Shown here: piece after piece, positions 40,434-40,495 of the stretch
How the letters are laid out: each line of letters starts with the position of its first letter
Position numbering within the stretch: the stretch's first letter is position 1
Assembly: GCA_022601445.1 (NCBI GenBank)
Contig: JAJACP010000012.1
Span: forward strand, 1 to 40,495
Length of the DNA: 40,495 nt
From: Chlamydiales bacterium
GTDB lineage: Bacteria; Chlamydiota; Chlamydiia; Chlamydiales; JAAKFR01
Direction of reading: 5' to 3'
Notes under the pieces: model-generated
The model's database searches: none
The model's input: the letters and a program-made list of their open reading frames with translations, nothing else
Told to the model about the DNA's origin: nothing
Position numbers and translations under genes: made by a program

Positions 40434-40495
40434 CTTCAGAATAAAGTGAACTTCTTCAAACCCTCATGGAGAGAGCTGTGTTTCTTGTTAATCAC

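Overview
This window reads as chromosome from a member of the phylum Chlamydiae, most likely an environmental ('Chlamydia-like') lineage rather than a Chlamydia species. Two gene blocks match, as I remember it, the gene order of Chlamydia trachomatis: amiA-murE-ftsI(pbp3)-ftsL-rsmH (the CT268-CT272 region), and pgsA/glgA/rplY(ctc)/pth/rpsF/rpsR/rplI/ispE (the CT797-CT804 region). Around these lie genes that fit amoeba-associated chlamydiae: two cysteine-containing MOMP-like (Legionella Lpg1974-type) porins, an Inc-like bilobed membrane protein with a coiled coil, a formin-like proline-rich protein, an RND efflux system and an inverse autotransporter. I cannot assign the genus from sequence alone.

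Layout. (1) 141-6505, minus strand: a tightly coupled operon aroC-rsmH-ftsL-ftsI-murE-amiA. Neighbouring genes overlap by ATGA, and a good sigma-70-type promoter lies just upstream of aroC. It links septal peptidoglycan synthesis to rRNA methylation and chorismate synthesis. (2) 6627-8920: a DUF4143-type AAA ATPase preceded by two copies of a 45-bp palindrome, then a MOMP-like porin. (3) 9035-10981, plus strand: a secreted prolyl oligopeptidase. (4) 10968-19401, minus strand: one overlapping five-gene unit made of membrane-fusion lipoprotein, RND pump, NodT-type outer-membrane lipoprotein, alpha/beta hydrolase and inverse autotransporter. (5) 19496-24987: a 49-codon ORF with a strong ribosome site, a GNAT acetyltransferase, a second MOMP-like porin, a small helical protein, a sodium:solute symporter and the Inc-like repeat protein. 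(6) 25043-28528: two overlapping cation/proton antiporters and, divergently, an MgtE transporter without its N-domain. (7) 28499-30429: heptose kinase and ADP-heptose epimerase for LPS inner core. (8) 30513-32271: a 71-residue small protein and the proline-rich coiled-coil protein. (9) 32171-36225, minus strand: prs, then the translation operon rplY-pth-rpsF-rpsR-rplI-ispE. (10) 36254-39371: a 110-bp inverted repeat, tRNA-Gln(TTG), glgA, a PfkB sugar/nucleoside kinase and pgsA. (11) 39433-40320: a chlamydial-style membrane protein of unknown function.

The core parts are ordinary housekeeping. The parts most worth a second look are the tRNA-adjacent 110-bp inverted repeat, the palindrome pair in front of the DUF4143 ATPase (one copy carries that gene's ribosome site), the efflux/hydrolase/autotransporter operon, a terminator-like hairpin inside the end of the peptidase gene, a 35-residue duplication in FtsI, the candidate host-interaction proteins at 23638 and 30802, and the two small ORFs with strong ribosome sites. 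No IS element, CRISPR array, rRNA gene or replication origin was seen. No gap between genes exceeds about 200 bp. Promoter, terminator and domain calls were made by eye.
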